64,000 nucleotides of DNA from Undaria pinnatifida (taxonomy: Eukaryota; Sar; Phaeophyceae; Laminariales; Alariaceae): the NCBI GenBank assembly GCA_012845835.1, contig JABAKD010000014.1:10883219-10947218 (forward strand), given 5' to 3'. Position numbers and translations under genes: made by a program. Positions within the stretch are counted from its first letter, which is position 1. Each line of letters opens with the position of its first letter. Positions 22,598 to 33,954 of the stretch are shown here, in pieces. The notes under the pieces were generated by a model. That model worked only from the letters and a program-made list of their open reading frames with translations. It did not search any database and had not been told where the DNA came from.

Positions 22598-24200
22598 CTA
22601 AAGCTGCGTAGCTCCTCCTGGAATCCACAACACCGCGCGCCCATTAATTGGGAGCCGAAAAAGCCCCTCGGTATCCAAACTCACTTGACCAACGTTCGTC
22701 ATGAATGACGTAGCCCCTGACGCGAGCGTGCCCAGGCTTGCCCGCGACGCTTGCTGCGCGTCCCGGATCACCTGCTTGGAAGGAAAAGTTTCATCGGGCG
22801 CGCTAGCAGCATACACCGCGGTAGCGCGAACACTCACCGAAGGGACAGTCACCCACCGCGAGAGCAAACCCCCCCAGCAGTTACGATCTCCGGCGATGTG
22901 GACAATGGAATAGTCATATTGCCCCAGTACCGCCTTCCACTGGTCCAAACGCTGCGCCGTCGTCTTCGCAACAGACGACACGCATGCCTCCGGATCAAAA
23001 ATGTACGACAAATTCCGGTGGTCAGTATAAATATGCACGCCGTTCCACAAAAGGTACTCCAACCGCTTGAAAGCATTCACCACGGCAAAACCTTCTTTGT
23101 CCACCGTCGCCTAGCGCTGTTGTGACCCTTTGAAGCTCCCACTCAGGAATCCAAGAGGCTCGTGAGTCATGTCCTCGACTGAAACGTCGCGGTCGAGCTC
23201 TTGCAGGGGCACCTGCGTGAGGAAACTCCCCCAATGCTCATCGGAGGCATCCGAAACATAAGCACCGCCTATCCCGGCTTCGGGTGAGACAAAGCCACAG
23301 CGTGAGCGACAAGATCCTGCGCCGCCTCCCAGGCCCCGATCGACCCCGAGGTCCAGTCCCCGGCCGAGATCACTCGGTTAGATGCCACACGTTTGGTGCG
23401 ACGCTTGGCGCCCGCCAGATGCTCCTCCAGGAAAACATGAAGAGGATAAACAACCTCTGCCATGCGCGGCAAAGACGTACGCAGCCAATTAACAGCCTGC
23501 AAGAACTGCATCAACTCGGCCGCAGTCTCGGGCCGCCTCATGGTTCCCAAGCCCGTCAACCGCTCAGGATCGTGCTTGACTTGCCCCTGCGAGTACACCT
23601 TTCTGCACCAAGTGATGCTAGTCTCGAAAAAGGTGCACTTGTGAGCCGCAGCATACAATCCGACGTCTTCCAAGCGCTCTAGGATCAGCTCCAACTTATT
23701 GAACAAGTCAGTCTCGTCCAACCCCCAATAAATCAAATCGTCCTCCCAAATCATGTAATTCACCTCCTCCAGCACGTGTCAGCGTCGCTTGAAAGTAGGA
23801 GGTGGCGTTCAAAATTCCTTGCGGTACTCGCGTAGGCGTATACAAACCGCCCGGCGTAGCGATCGTGAAAATCTTTTGCGCTTCCGGTGCCAGCGGGCAT
23901 TGCCAGTAACCTTGCAAAAGAACAAGACTGCCTTAAAACTTAGCCTCACTCAGCGTGGCCATGTTTACTTCGGCGTCACCCCCGGCACCTTCTCGATGCG
24001 CTGGTTTGCAGCGCGGAAATCGCTCACCAAGCGAAACCCCCCTTTTTTCGGCGTAGCCATAGCTGCAATGGCCCACACCGCCTGCAAATGAAGGAACACA
24101 AGCCCCAAAAGCCGCCAACGAAGCCATACATGCTGCCAACCAGGCAGTCTTGACGGGGTTGCAGATGCGCGGCCGAGCTTTGACCGGCCGAGCACCCGGC
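22598..24200 (-). pseudogene. Gypsy A reverse transcriptase-RNase H
   Basis: RT palm: LVSDFRAANQRIEKVPG near 24000, then QGYWQCPLAPEAQ and TRVPQGILNATSYFQ (23708-23917). The catalytic box reads WEDD at the start of 23269-23775, where Gypsy RTs have Y/F-V-D-D. RT connection follows (FFETSITWCRKVYS, PETAAELMQFLQAVNWLRTS). RNase H (22598-23104) has DKEGFAVVNAFKRLEYLLW, YTDHRNLSYIF and the typical end GDRNCWGGLLSRW. Frames shift at least at about 23105-23270, 23775 and 23930. The nearest relatives I recall are stramenopile Gypsy elements. Confidence 0.88.
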
Positions 24201-24600
24201 TCAAGGGTGACGCGCAGGGGCTCAACACGCGCGGGCGGGTCGCTCGTACGTATCCCTCGCCGAAACGCATTCCAGCGCCTTCCAATGACGTCACGAAGAC
24301 GCTCCACATACGACTCATCCAAGCCAGCAGCCACCGACGCCAGAACGGCCTCCTCCAGAGCCTCAGACCTAGCCCGTAATTCCTCCTCCGGGCCCATGTC
24401 GACGTCCGGCCCCCGCGCCACCAAGCGCTCCACGGCTCCATCCGGCTCCTCCGGCGACCCGCACTGCTGCTGCTGCAAAGCGTCGACACTAACAAAGACA
24501 CGGCGGCATTGCCGGTACGCTGTGGTGTCGACACCGGCGACGGCGGCACGTTCCCGGGCGCGCGCCCCCAAACTGTCATAGACATCGATGCCCAACAGCT

Positions 24601-25233
24601 TCAAAGTTGGGTTTCCGAAAATGACAACATCATCGTCGCCTGGCATGACTGCAAAAGAAAACGGCTCCATGGTGACCAAACCCCAGCTGGTGTGCAGAGC
24701 AATCCGCACCGGGCACGGCCATCCGCCACCTTGAGCTTCCCCGGGTGCGCCATGCCCCCCACAACTTGCACATCAGGAAATGCCGCTTGCAACTTGTTCG
24801 CAATCCCAGCAGACATGGTCGTGATACCAGGCCCCGAGTCGAGGATGGCAACAGCATCAACCGCCGATATAACAGCTGCCCCGGGCACCGACAAGCTGGC
24901 TTGACACCATTTTTCGCCCTCGTCGACGGCCACGCCTTCGGCACTAAACCCAGACATACTACCGGGCACCACGCTCTGGTACACTGGTACGTACGGCCCC
25001 GATTCCCCAGGTCCGTCAGCCGCCGGAGAATTTACCGACGCCGGGGCATTAGCGGAAGACGGGATCGGGTGCGAGGGCAAAAAATCGGCCGCTCTGCCCG
25101 CGCCCGCGGGCTCGGTGTCACCTGAGAAAACCGCACGACCGCCAACGTAGCGCTGATGGAAAGCAGTCGAAGATGCCTCCCCGTGACTCTTCCCCGCTCC
25201 GGAAAAAGGCGTCGAGCTTGGTTGATGCGCCAA
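24601..25233 (-). pseudogene. Gypsy A aspartic protease region
   Basis: The minus frame contains VAILDSGPGITTMSAGIANK, a retropepsin-type active site (D-S-G in place of the usual D-T/S-G). The preceding 120 residues are Pro/Ala/Ser-rich linker following the nucleocapsid. The downstream overlapping frame 23933-24709 holds the segment between protease and RT (DVYDSLGARARER... GARPVKARPR). Gag-Pol continuity is lost by frame breaks. Confidence 0.75.
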
Positions 25234-25266
25234 GAAACACTGCTGCTGCTGCGAGGGCTGCGGTTG

Positions 25267-26204
25267 TCATTGCTGCGGCTGCCGCTGCTGCTGTGGTCGC
25301 TGCTGCGGCGCCGACGGCCGGGGTCGTCCACGCCCCGTGGACGGCCCATGACCCCCGTTTCCCCGCCCTCCCGCGGGCGGCGAGGATGCTTTCGAAGGAA
25401 AATTGTGCAGAGGGCAGTTACGAGCGAGGTGGCCGGGCTTACGGCATTCGAAACAGGTAATCACCGCGGTAGAAGCCTTATCGACCGCCCCACCGGCCGA
25501 TACGCCGGGAAACGGCTTCGCGGACGACTGCCCGCGCGAATTCCCCCGACCAGTACGTGTGTGGTGCCGCTGCTTATCTGCCATCTCCACCGTTCGCCAT
25601 GTGACGACCATCTCCCGCACAAGACCAAAAACTTCTCTTGGGTTGTCCTTCCAGGCCCCTCTCATTTCGAGCTGATGCTCAAAACCTTGAGTTTGAACTC
25701 GGGGGGATTCAACCCAGCCACCAGCGCTTTACTAATGACGGCGGCAGGACCTCTTTTGTAAGCACCCAGCGTGTCACGGAAAACGCGTTCAGCACTGGGG
25801 TTTTCAAAGTACTGTTTAAGGCGGCTATGGACGGCGTCAATCCGATCTACAGCAGTAGCTTCGGACCCCATGGTCACCAGACGACACACCCTAGCCGCCG
25901 CAATAGATGAGTCGACAGAATCGTCGGTCCAACATTCTGCGTGCTTCGCAAGCGCCTCGCGTAAGTCGTCTTCCTGTAATTCAGTCTCATCAAAATAAGT
26001 CCGCGAAAGGCACGAACGGATGGACTGACGCAGCAGCTGGGCAACCGACAGCACAGGGCGGGAGATAGACTGTGCGTTGTTGCTGAGTTCCATCGCCCGC
26101 TCGTACTCAGCGTATTGGGTATAGAGACGGAGCGACGCTGCCTGTGAGAAAACCCGTCCATACTGCGGAGCGCCGGGACCATTTCCCAATATGAGGTCAT
26201 TCAA
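25267..26204 (-). pseudogene. Gypsy A gag with CCHC knuckle
   Basis: Frame 25662-26204 begins MNDLILGNGPGAPQYGR and is capsid-like (helical, LRLYTQYAEYERAMELS). It breaks at about 25665 and continues in frame 25267-25665. That part has a CCHC zinc knuckle, CFECRKPGHLARNC, followed by a Gly/Arg/Gln-rich tail. The start codon is the first in frame after the leader segment shared with 18590-18640. Length fits a Gypsy gag of about 300 residues. Confidence 0.8.
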
Positions 26205-26307
26205 CCCGATGTGGACCTCACCATCAGCAGACGTGGAGCCCTGCGATCCCCCGCCTTCTGCTGCTGCCGCTCTTCCCCGCTAGGAGCGACGTTGGGACAT
26301 ATCCTGC

Positions 26308-26486
26308 GAATCCCTATATCATAATCCAGAAGAGGATAAGTAGAAACCCCTACTATAGTAGTTGTCTTCAGATCTAGATAACGTTCACACACCACATCAG
26401 ATCCTCAACAGTCAATTACCACCAAGAAGATCAACTGTCGTGTCTTACAACAACACTACACACTCTCTGGTGCTTCACTGTCCACA
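26308..26486 (-). repeat. Gypsy A 5' LTR, truncated to 179 bp
   Basis: Matches the outer half of the 3' LTR (AATCCCTATATC to TCCACA). At 26307 homology ends abruptly and gag leader-type sequence follows, so about 160 bp of LTR plus the primer-binding site are missing. Confidence 0.8.
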
Positions 26487-26834
26487 TACCCGATACCTGG
26501 GTGTCTACCCGGTACACGGCGAAATGGAGTACTGGTGACGTCACATTGCGTGCGCAGGGCATTTGTTATATTTCTCTCAAAAGAAATGTGGTATTAATTT
26601 TACGCAGTATAATAATGCCTGCAAAGACAAAAGGAGGAGACAATGGGATACTATGCTCCCAGACAAACAAATACCTCGGTATAATCCGTTTCTTACTCTA
26701 CGTCTTGGGCCATTACCCGGGAAAAACGATACGACCGGCCACAGCCTTCTTTTTTGGGAAGCCCGGTAATCTCTACAAGCACACTACTTTAGTTTCTTTT
26801 TCTTATAGTTACCTTACCTAGTTAGGGCTTCTGA

Positions 26835-27948
26835 AACACACTCAGCTCCCTCACCCCCTGCTCTTACATAAACCATGAATCCCAGTGACTTCCATCTACC
26901 TGCTCATTGAATCTAAATATCTGATGCACCTTGAGCGGCTAGCTGAGTGGCCCTCCGATCCTGCCTGAGTGTAGCGCGTACTGGACCAGATCTCTACCCG
27001 AACTACTTACCATCCTTCTAAACGCCTCCGTTGCCATTGTGCGCGCGGCCATCGTCCATCCGGTCGCCGACTGAATCTGCATCAGAGGTGCTGATTGCTC
27101 CAACTCTGGATTAATGTCCACTGGATCTAACAGAATTTTCAGCGCCCAGTTATTCTATCCATCTCCAACCCCTTCATTTCCTATCACCACTCTGGTCCTT
27201 GTCACGATCGCTCCTACTCTTTTGTTGTCTGAATCCGACGCTCGAAGCGTCACTTCTACTCTGTCTGCGATTTTCCTGTTTTCCCACGGGAGTTGGAAAG
27301 CTTCGGCAAAAAACAACAAGTCTCGTTTATTAAGGCAGAAGTCAGGGTGCGCGAGTCCGTGACCGTATGCCCAAATTTCAGAGACTCGACGCAAAAGATG
27401 AAATGACAAAGCAAGTCCGCGCCAGATTACTGATTCCTCCGGTCCTACCTCGATGACCCTATCCATCCCTTCTGTTAACATGTTCCATATGAGTGGCATC
27501 CTAACCCGGTGGCGTACGTCAGACTTTCCGTGCGCTCTATCGATTCCTTTTCCTACCGCAAGCACCAGCAGTGGGACGTAGGCAACTGTCACCCCGCAAA
27601 CATTTTGTGGAAATAGTTAATCGCGGCTAAACATCCTCGGATGGTTTGACTTTGTATTTTGGACGCAAAGCATCGCAGGACCATGAAATTTGTCAAAGCT
27701 TTTACTGCTGCGTCTACTCCCTCCTTTTCTGCCAACCAGGAACTCGTGCCTTCTATCGCTCTCATACGGCACCAGGTTTGCCATTTCGACGAGTATACCT
27801 TCTGCGCGCTTCCTCTAACCGAGGCTAGCGCAAGAGGCTCGACCAGTCTGTTCACTTCGTCCGTATTTCCGCCCTTTCCAGCATGTGTTCCTGCTTGGCG
27901 AGGTTGGTACATATTCATGTTTTTGCATTTCATGTCTTTGCGTTTCAT
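26835..27948 (-). pseudogene. Tyrosine recombinase of DIRS-like element 1
   Basis: N-terminal core-binding part in 27589-27948 (SAQKVYSSKWQTWCRMRAIEG... TIRGCLAAINYFHK). Catalytic part in 27155-27592 with the first arginine in LSFHLLRRVSEIWAYG. The H-x-x-R box ALHSGRIGG ends the frame at 26939. The nucleophile lies further on in FMVYVRAG (tyrosine codon 26868-26870), beyond two in-frame stops. All four key residues R-H-R-Y are still recognisable, but stops and frame breaks make it a pseudogene. Confidence 0.85.
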
Positions 27949-28092
27949 ACTTTGTCATCACCGTACTCGTCGGTAAATACTGGTTGTAGCATTGTATCAC
28001 AAAAACCGCGGCCACTGTCACCGATGTACTGTCTTCTCCACTCTCCTGTCACTAACGACCGCAGGTTGCTAGCAACCTCGTCAATCGGCCAT

Positions 28093-28973
28093 CTAAAAAC
28101 TCCGTCGTCTATTACGTTCTGTACTTCTAGGATATATATGTTTAGCTACATGACTCCAACCGGTCGTGATTTCAAGTCTGCCTCGTAATATCATAGCTAA
28201 AGAAGCGCGTATGTCGCGCGATCCACCACATCTGTTAACCCACAACACGGCGGTAACATTGCTTCCTCTCAACACCACTGGGTTTCCCTCGGTTACTGAT
28301 CTGTTTTGCAAGATGTTTGGGTCACAAACGTTTTCCTTAATTACCATGCCACAAAGTCCGGGTAGGGTAATTGTGATTGCTTCTTGTCCGCTAGTTACGG
28401 TCTGGTCCTTTAACAACTGCGACAGGCTGTTAACAGTGTCCAAGTCATATACTCTAGTACACTCTGCGCTCGGGGCAAAATCCACCTACTTCCGTAGAAC
28501 TCGCGTCTGAATAATACCGTCGTGCTGAAGGTCTTTTTACGTGCGTGAAGAATGTTGCTCCGAGTGACTGCCCGTCACCTACCAGGTGCTGGTCAATTAC
28601 GTACTCATTTCCAAAAGGCAATGTCATTGTGGAACTCCCAACCGAGCTTCACGACTTTCTGCGACCGTTTTTGGGATGTGGCGTTTTTGTGCAGATCGGT
28701 CAGACGCAACAACTGCAAAGCAATATATCTACCTGCTCTTACCACGTATGTTAGGTTCCACAATTTGCTCGCCATACTCAACACATCCTGCGCTCGTGCA
28801 TACTGCTTTGATCTTGGCCAGTCCTGTTCTAATGTGTCTCGGATGGCATCTACCCTCTCTTTGGTGATCGAGATCCGCATAGTGTGCGTGTTAATGGTAA
28901 AGTCGAGTGCGTCTACGAAAAGTGCTCTTCTTTGGTACCTATATTGGCACTGCGTGTTTCTCTTCTGTTCCAA
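28093..28973 (-). pseudogene. RT connection and RNase H of DIRS-like element 1
   Basis: Frame 28605-28973 is the RT-RNase H connection (FTINTHTMRISITKERVDAI, KLWNLTYVVRAGRY, VVKLGWEFHNDIAFWK). Frame 28093-28485 is RNase H C-terminal (NPVVLRGSNVTAVLWVNRCG, LEITTGWSHVAKH). Between them a frame break removes continuity; the sister copy keeps YYSDASFTEVGGF there, the first catalytic aspartate region. Confidence 0.8.
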
Positions 28974-29588
28974 ATAGTCTCACGTGATCCGAGGCGAGGG
29001 AAGCCGAAGCTACAAGTGCCGTTTGGTCGAATGAGTCGATCTGTACGCTAGCCATGATAAAGCCGTCAACATAAACCGGTGTAAAGAAAAGCTCATTGGG
29101 TCCCCCCTTTTGGAGTGCGGTCACTTTCACTCCAGGCGAGATTTGAGGGGGTTTCCTGGTTTCCCACGGGTCTACAATTGTGACATGCGACATCACTGCT
29201 TTTTCTTCGGGTAAAATTAGCGCACTCTCTACAGTGGTATTACAGTGAGGGTGTTCGGCTGCTGAGGCCGCGAGACCCCAGTACCCGGGTGAATCCGCAC
29301 ACCCAAAAGTACCTAAAATCTGATACCAAAACATTATCCACTATGTAGCAAACGTTCTGTGCATGCTGGGGTGTTACTCTCACATTCCTAAACGCATCCG
29401 TTACATCTGCCCTTGCCAACAAAATTCGTTTTTGAGGAAACCTTATTCGGAGATCGGTTAGCGCCTGTAATAGTGTTGGAAAGGCTTTGCCCGCGGAAGT
29501 ATTTGGGTACTTCTTCCGTATGTGTATCTTCGTTCAATCCTCCCTTTTCTCCTCTGGCTACTTGTACGTCAAAAGAGTAGTCGTTCAT
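28939..29588 (-). pseudogene. Reverse transcriptase core of DIRS-like element 1
   Basis: 29240-29422 and 29388-29588 carry the fingers/palm (LARADVTDAFRNVRVTPQHA, with the first catalytic D in RADVTDAF). 28939-29334 carries SPGYWGLAASAAEH and the catalytic box. That box reads YVDG (29062-29073) instead of YVDD, a GAC-to-GGC type change expected to inactivate polymerisation. Copy 2 keeps YVDD. Confidence 0.85.
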
Positions 29589-29593
29589 AATTC

Positions 29594-30243
29594 TTACTTA
29601 ATGTGTAACAACTGCACCAAGGGGTGCCATACGTAGGCCCTTGGTCGACGACGCTGAATCTCTTTTGAACACAAGGACCCGATTTCGTCAAATGTCGTGG
29701 AACAAATTTTCCCACACCAAGTCCATTTTCCCTCGTACAACACTGTGATTACCATAATGCAAGGCTCTGGTTGGGTCAAGGTTTGTGAATGTCAAATTTA
29801 CTGGAACGTTGTCCTGGATGATGTCTATGAGCTCGCCAATTTCTGGAAAAGCTTTTACGTCCCCAAAGTAGCCTTTGAGCTGATCGACGGACAGCGGAGG
29901 TGACACCAGAGTGCCTCCGATGCCGACGGCCACGTTTCCCACACTACCCTCTCTTACGTGTAACAGCTCTGTACGTCTTTGCCATCCCGCAAATTATTTA
30001 CTTTTTGGTATTGAGATCCTTCGCTTCGCTTGCCATCGATGCTTTGTTTTGATTCCATTTCCAGTTTAGTTCGGCAATTCTTGCTTGTTTGTCCTCTTTG
30101 CAACTTTTCTGGCGTGTTTGCGCTTGGCTATGGTAAGGTGCTACTCCATCTACAGGTGCTGCACCTGTAGCACCGACTCGTGTAGGAATTTTTCTTTTGC
30201 GGTCTCGCTTCTTTTTATTGCTTTTGAGGACTCTCGCCAGCAT
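29594..30243 (-). pseudogene. Pre-RT segment of DIRS-like element 1
   Basis: Two frames (29998-30243 basic, KKRDRKRKIPTRVG; 29688-29942, PPLSVDQLKGYFGDVKAFPE) correspond to the single 228-residue frame 61255-61941 in copy 2. The segment lies between the gag-like region and RT. No catalytic motif is expected here. Confidence 0.7.
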
Positions 30244-30559
30244 TGCGTTGACTCTGTCTTAGAGGTGTCTCTTGCGCAGGGTGCAAATGCACTACCCCTT
30301 TCCCGAAAGGTCTCCTCCGAAGTGTCACATCATCGTAACTCTGTTCAAAATTTCGACTGTTTTGGCCTAAGCAGCTCTGTCTTGAGCTACCTTTCTTCGT
30401 TTTTACTCTCGTGACCTTTGGGCTGTCAGGACATGACAATTGTGTCTAGAATTCTTGCTGTCCGGCTTTCCATAACTCTTTTCAGAGCTATACTACGCTT
30501 TTTTCCGTTTCTAAGGTGTCTTCCACCGGGGAGGTCTCTCCCCGATTGAACTCTCTCAG

Positions 30560-31100
30560 ACCCTCACAATTCTGTCTAAAACCGTGGGTGTTCTGAAAGT
30601 TTTCACTCTGTCTAGAGGAAGTTATATTTCTTTCTAGTGGCCTGATACTAGGCTCCCGAGAGGTCTGTCTCGGATTGAGAGGTGTCAGATAATAATATTT
30701 CGGTCTCGAATGTTTGGTATTCTGCACTATAAAAGCCTGACTAGAGCTACCACTTTCTTTTTCTCACTCTGTCCAGGGCAAGTTATCTTTTTGTCTGCTC
30801 GCCTGGTATTCGGCATCCAAGAGGTCTTCTCTCGGATTCAAATGTGTCAAATCATCATAATTCAGTCTCTAATGTTTGCTGTTCTGCACTCTGAAAGCCT
30901 GACTAGAGCTAACACTCTTCTTTTTCTCACTCTGTCTAGAGGGACATCTCTTCTTTTCTGCTCGACTGGTGTTAGGCACCCGAGAGGTCTCTCTCGGATT
31001 CAAAGGTGTCAAATCATCATAATTCAGTCTCGACCGTTTGCTGTTCTGCACTCTGAAATCCTGACTAGAGCTATCACCCTTAATTTTCGTTCTGACGCCG
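30560..31100 (-). repeat. 162-bp tandem repeats encoding 54-residue Arg/Ser-rich units
   Basis: Start points of the unit TTCTGCACT fall at about 30720, 30882 and 31044 (plus coordinates), a 162-bp period divisible by three. The minus-strand translation repeats SSSQxFRVQNSK, YDDLTPLNPRETSR and SRQSEKKK. Degenerate units continue down to about 30300 (QNSRNFEQSYDDVT). A single degenerate unit is left at about 62000 in copy 2. Confidence 0.8.
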
Positions 31101-31717
31101 CCCTGAGCCGAGGAGGTCTCTCCCCGCCCTAAGGCTGTCTTCTCCTCAACATTCTGTCTAGATTTTTTTTTTTTATCCTCCGGCGGATGGGGAAAACTAG
31201 AGCATCTGTTGTTGACGACCTCATCCCTCTCCTTACCGCTACACCGCTTCTTTTCAGCTCCCAGGACCGATTTTTCTTTCGTGCACAGTGTAAAGATGTA
31301 TTCAATCAAACTTCGTGGGCTCTGTTTCGCGCTTTTCGAGCCAGGATTCTCTGTTGTGATCAATTGAGCTACGTAGCTTCTCGACTGCTGCCAGAGGAAT
31401 CGCTTCACTTTATTTTCTCTGACAAGTTCGCTCTCGATCGTTGAAATCACTGCCACACGATCAAGCTTCGTATCGCAAGTGTCTCCCGACTCTGCACAGT
31501 CAAAATCACATTTCACCAACGAAAAATACTTGCGAAACCGACCCAGGTAGAGGAGCTGTCGTAAATCGAACCGACTTACGACTGTCCGCAAGCGCCTAAC
31601 CTCCGGCCTCCGCGCTCCCCCCACTTCCGCTCGGCCCCGTATCCAGGCGGGATCCGCCATGTCAGTTGTTGCCGGCTCCTCTCCCCCCCCCGGCTCCCGA
31701 ACGTCCGTGCGTTCCAC
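30869..31717 (-). CDS. Basic repeat-containing ORF of DIRS-like element 1
   Basis: An uninterrupted 282-codon frame. The N-terminal part is Gly/Arg-rich, the middle has five Cys in about 110 residues without a clear zinc-finger spacing, and the C-terminal third is the 54-residue repeats. The next repeats lie in another frame after 30869. It sits between the gag-like region and the pre-RT segment, so it is probably part of the element's gag/ORF1 product. I do not recognise a family. Confidence 0.5.
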   Translation of the reverse strand: MERTDVREPGGGEEPATTDMADPAWIRGRAEVGGARRPEVRRLRTVVSRFDLRQLLYLGRFRKYFSLVKCDFDCAESGDTCDTKLDRVAVISTIESELVRENKVKRFLWQQSRSYVAQLITTENPGSKSAKQSPRSLIEYIFTLCTKEKSVLGAEKKRCSGKERDEVVNNRCSSFPHPPEDKKKKSRQNVEEKTALGRGETSSAQGGVRTKIKGDSSSQDFRVQNSKRSRLNYDDLTPLNPRETSRVPNTSRAEKKRCPSRQSEKKKSVSSSQAFRVQNSKH

Positions 31718-33600
31718 CCCCTCGCCTCTTGATGCCCGTGCGAAAAGTTGAATTTTGCGACCGCCGCTGGTGGTGCCGTCCGCTGCTATTGCTGCTGCAG
31801 CTGCTGCTGCTGCTGCTGCTGCTTCTGCTGCTGCGGTGGCGGCGGCGGCGGCGGCTATTCTTGCTGAGGTTGCTGCTGCTGGTACTGCTGTTGTTGTTGC
31901 GTAGATGTCGGCGCCGGCGGACCTTGCCTGCGTGGAGCGTTTTGCGAAAACGGCTCATGCCTGTACACGCGCAGTTCTTGCGATTGCAGTGTAATCCCCG
32001 CCACACGGAGTAGCACGCTCCAGCTGGGGTGCCGTCCTGCTCCAGGCCGGCCACGAACGACCATGCCTGGGCTGCACGGTCAATATGAGGGCGCGCGGCT
32101 GGTGGTTGAGCTCCGCCACCGCTAGTCTTTCTCTTGTTCGATTTTGCGACTGATGTTCCTCCGGGCTTGGGCAGTTCGAGGGCGGTGTCCATCCTGCCCA
32201 GCAGGCTATAGCTTCCCCGGGAAATCAACTCGCGCAAATGCTTGAAGGTTGGCGGACTCTAAGCCGCACACGCGCCTTCGGGAGAGGCAGACGTTGGGAA
32301 CTGTCGTTTCACGGGCGCAGCAGCGTCGAACACGGACCCAAAAAACTCGTTGATGCCGCGGTTTGCCTCATAGATCACACGTCGTCGCAGTGTCATGTAC
32401 TCGTTGAGCGCCTTCGCCATAGTCCGGAGCTCCTGAACGAGGTGATCTCGTCTGCTCTGTGAGGCACCTGTAGCCTCCTCCTTGCCCTGCCTGACGAGCA
32501 TCACCAGCACGTCAATGAAAGTCTGAAAATGAATTTCAGGTGCTCGTGAAACTGCTGTAGTGCCCTGCTCCACCGGTGGCCCAAAGGCGTCGATGTCGAT
32601 TTTCGCCATAGAGGGGGTGATCATCTCGAGGACACGCTTGTTAGGGTCTACCACAAATCTAAGCAGGTGGGCCAGTTCGCTCTCGGACGTCGACCGCACA
32701 AATAGACTACCTCGCTGCATGAACATGTACCCCGAATCTGCCTCTTGCCACAGCCTTATGCTGCGTTTTGTAGCATCTGCTGACCTAGTACGTGCTTCGA
32801 CACTGCCAGCATGCTCCAGACCTCCGAACGGACTATTTCCCCTGCCCCACAGTGGCTGACCGCTGAGCACCACTGGGGAAGGCCCGGCCGGCCACCACTG
32901 TCCTGCCGGGTACCGTTACATGCCGCCCGGCGGCAGATGAAAATTAGTGTTTGGCGGGAGTTGCAGGAAATGGGGCATTGGCTGGGGCTGTTGCTGGTGC
33001 TGCTGGGGCTGCTGCTGCTGCTACCATACTAGCGGAGGGATGCCAGCAGAGGGCGCTGCAACTGCTGTTGTCGGTGTGACCCGGATCCTGCCGGTAGGGC
33101 TGGCTGCTGCTGCTGCTGCTGCCCCCTCCCTGGAGAAGGACCTGGCGACGGTGGCGGTTGTTGTAGATGGCTGGCAGCTGATGTTGATGCCGCTGGGCTC
33201 GGTTGCTCAACCTCCTGGCGTTGTTGCCCAGGTTTTCGCTGCTGCTGTTGTTGCGGCAGAGCTGCTGCCTGTTGCTGCTGTCTGTTGCTGCCTGTTGTTG
33301 TTGTTGTTTTTGCTGATACTGCTGCTCTTGTTGTTGCTGCTGCTGAAGCTCCTTAACCTGTTGGCTGAGTAGTGCTACTGCTTCCAGCAGTTGGTCACTC
33401 AGCCCGCTGCTGTTGCCGGCGCTTTTTTCTCTTGTCCCCTTACTGGAGCCTTCTCCATCGCCCCGTTCGCGTTGTTCTGTCTCTTTCCCGGCCTTGCCGC
33501 TGGAGTTCCCTTCTCGCATGCTGGATCCCTCTTTGCCTGCACGCGTCGCCACGAAAAAGGCTCGTCGCTTGTCGTTGTACGACACACTTTCCTTGTTCAA
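31662..33600 (-). pseudogene. Gag-like region of DIRS-like element 1
   Basis: Three minus frames in succession. 32944-33600: Gln-rich coiled-coil (LSDQLLEAVALLSQQVKELQ followed by poly-Q). 32259-32873: globular helical part (SELAHLLRFVVDPNKRVLEM, HFQTFIDVLVMLVRQG). 31662-32237: a Cys cluster (CYSVWRGLHCNRKNCAC, spacing C-x8-C-x4-C-x-C, similar to the start of a CCCH finger) followed by Arg/Ser repeats from CTG/CTT-rich DNA. Frame breaks at about 32900 and 32250. Order and composition fit a retroelement nucleocapsid; homology to a named gag is not established. Confidence 0.6.
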
Positions 33601-33954
33601 ATCAGCTCACCGATAAAAACGATCAAAATCTGCCTTAACACTGCACCTACTCGCTGGTCCTTTATTTGCAATCTGTCGTTTTTCGAGCGTGATTCTCGGC
33701 TACCAGCTTCGTTGATGCCGACTATCTGACCGACATCAAATCCCACCTATTTTTACTTTTTATATTTTGCCTCCTACCCGACAATTCTCACAACGCCTCT
33801 TCGCAAACTTAATATTCAAACTACTTCAATATTTCAATTTTTGCGGGCCTATTTTTGCGACCTGCGATTGAGTACGCGGGTATACTTTCTGCACTATTAA
33901 TAAATGTGTACAATTTTTCTTTACGAAAGGTATTCGAATCTCTTGAAGGTGCTC

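Larger units (their letters stand above)
20367..26486 (-). mobile_element. Gypsy element A, chromovirus-like, decayed
   Basis: A 6.1-kb Ty3/Gypsy LTR retrotransposon on the minus strand. Order along the element: 5' LTR, gag with CCHC knuckle, protease, RT, RNase H, integrase, C-terminal chromodomain, 3' LTR. The LTR ends are TG...CA, and TACC flanks both sides (20363-20366 and 26487-26490), a 4-bp target duplication. The coding region is broken into several frames, so the copy is not autonomous. The 5' LTR is short because its inner part and the primer-binding region are deleted. Two related copies (B, C) lie at 39755-43765 and 62873-64000. Confidence 0.9.
26740..33600 (-). mobile_element. 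DIRS-like tyrosine-recombinase retrotransposon 1
   Basis: A 6.9-kb minus-strand element. Gag-like region (31662-33600), a repeat-rich basic ORF (30869-31717), pre-RT segment, RT, RNase H and a tyrosine recombinase in that order. RT upstream of the recombinase fits Ngaro/DIRS-order elements, which integrate with a recombinase rather than a DDE integrase and leave no target duplication. Copy 2 (58275-62115) aligns from the recombinase end to about 30400 here. I could not define the terminal repeats. Frameshifts and a changed RT active site show decay. Confidence 0.85.

Noticed and set aside
31666-32013. Leucine-rich plus-strand ORF
   Set aside because: Shadow of CTG/CTT-rich DNA that encodes Ser/Gln/Arg runs of the gag-like region on the minus strand.
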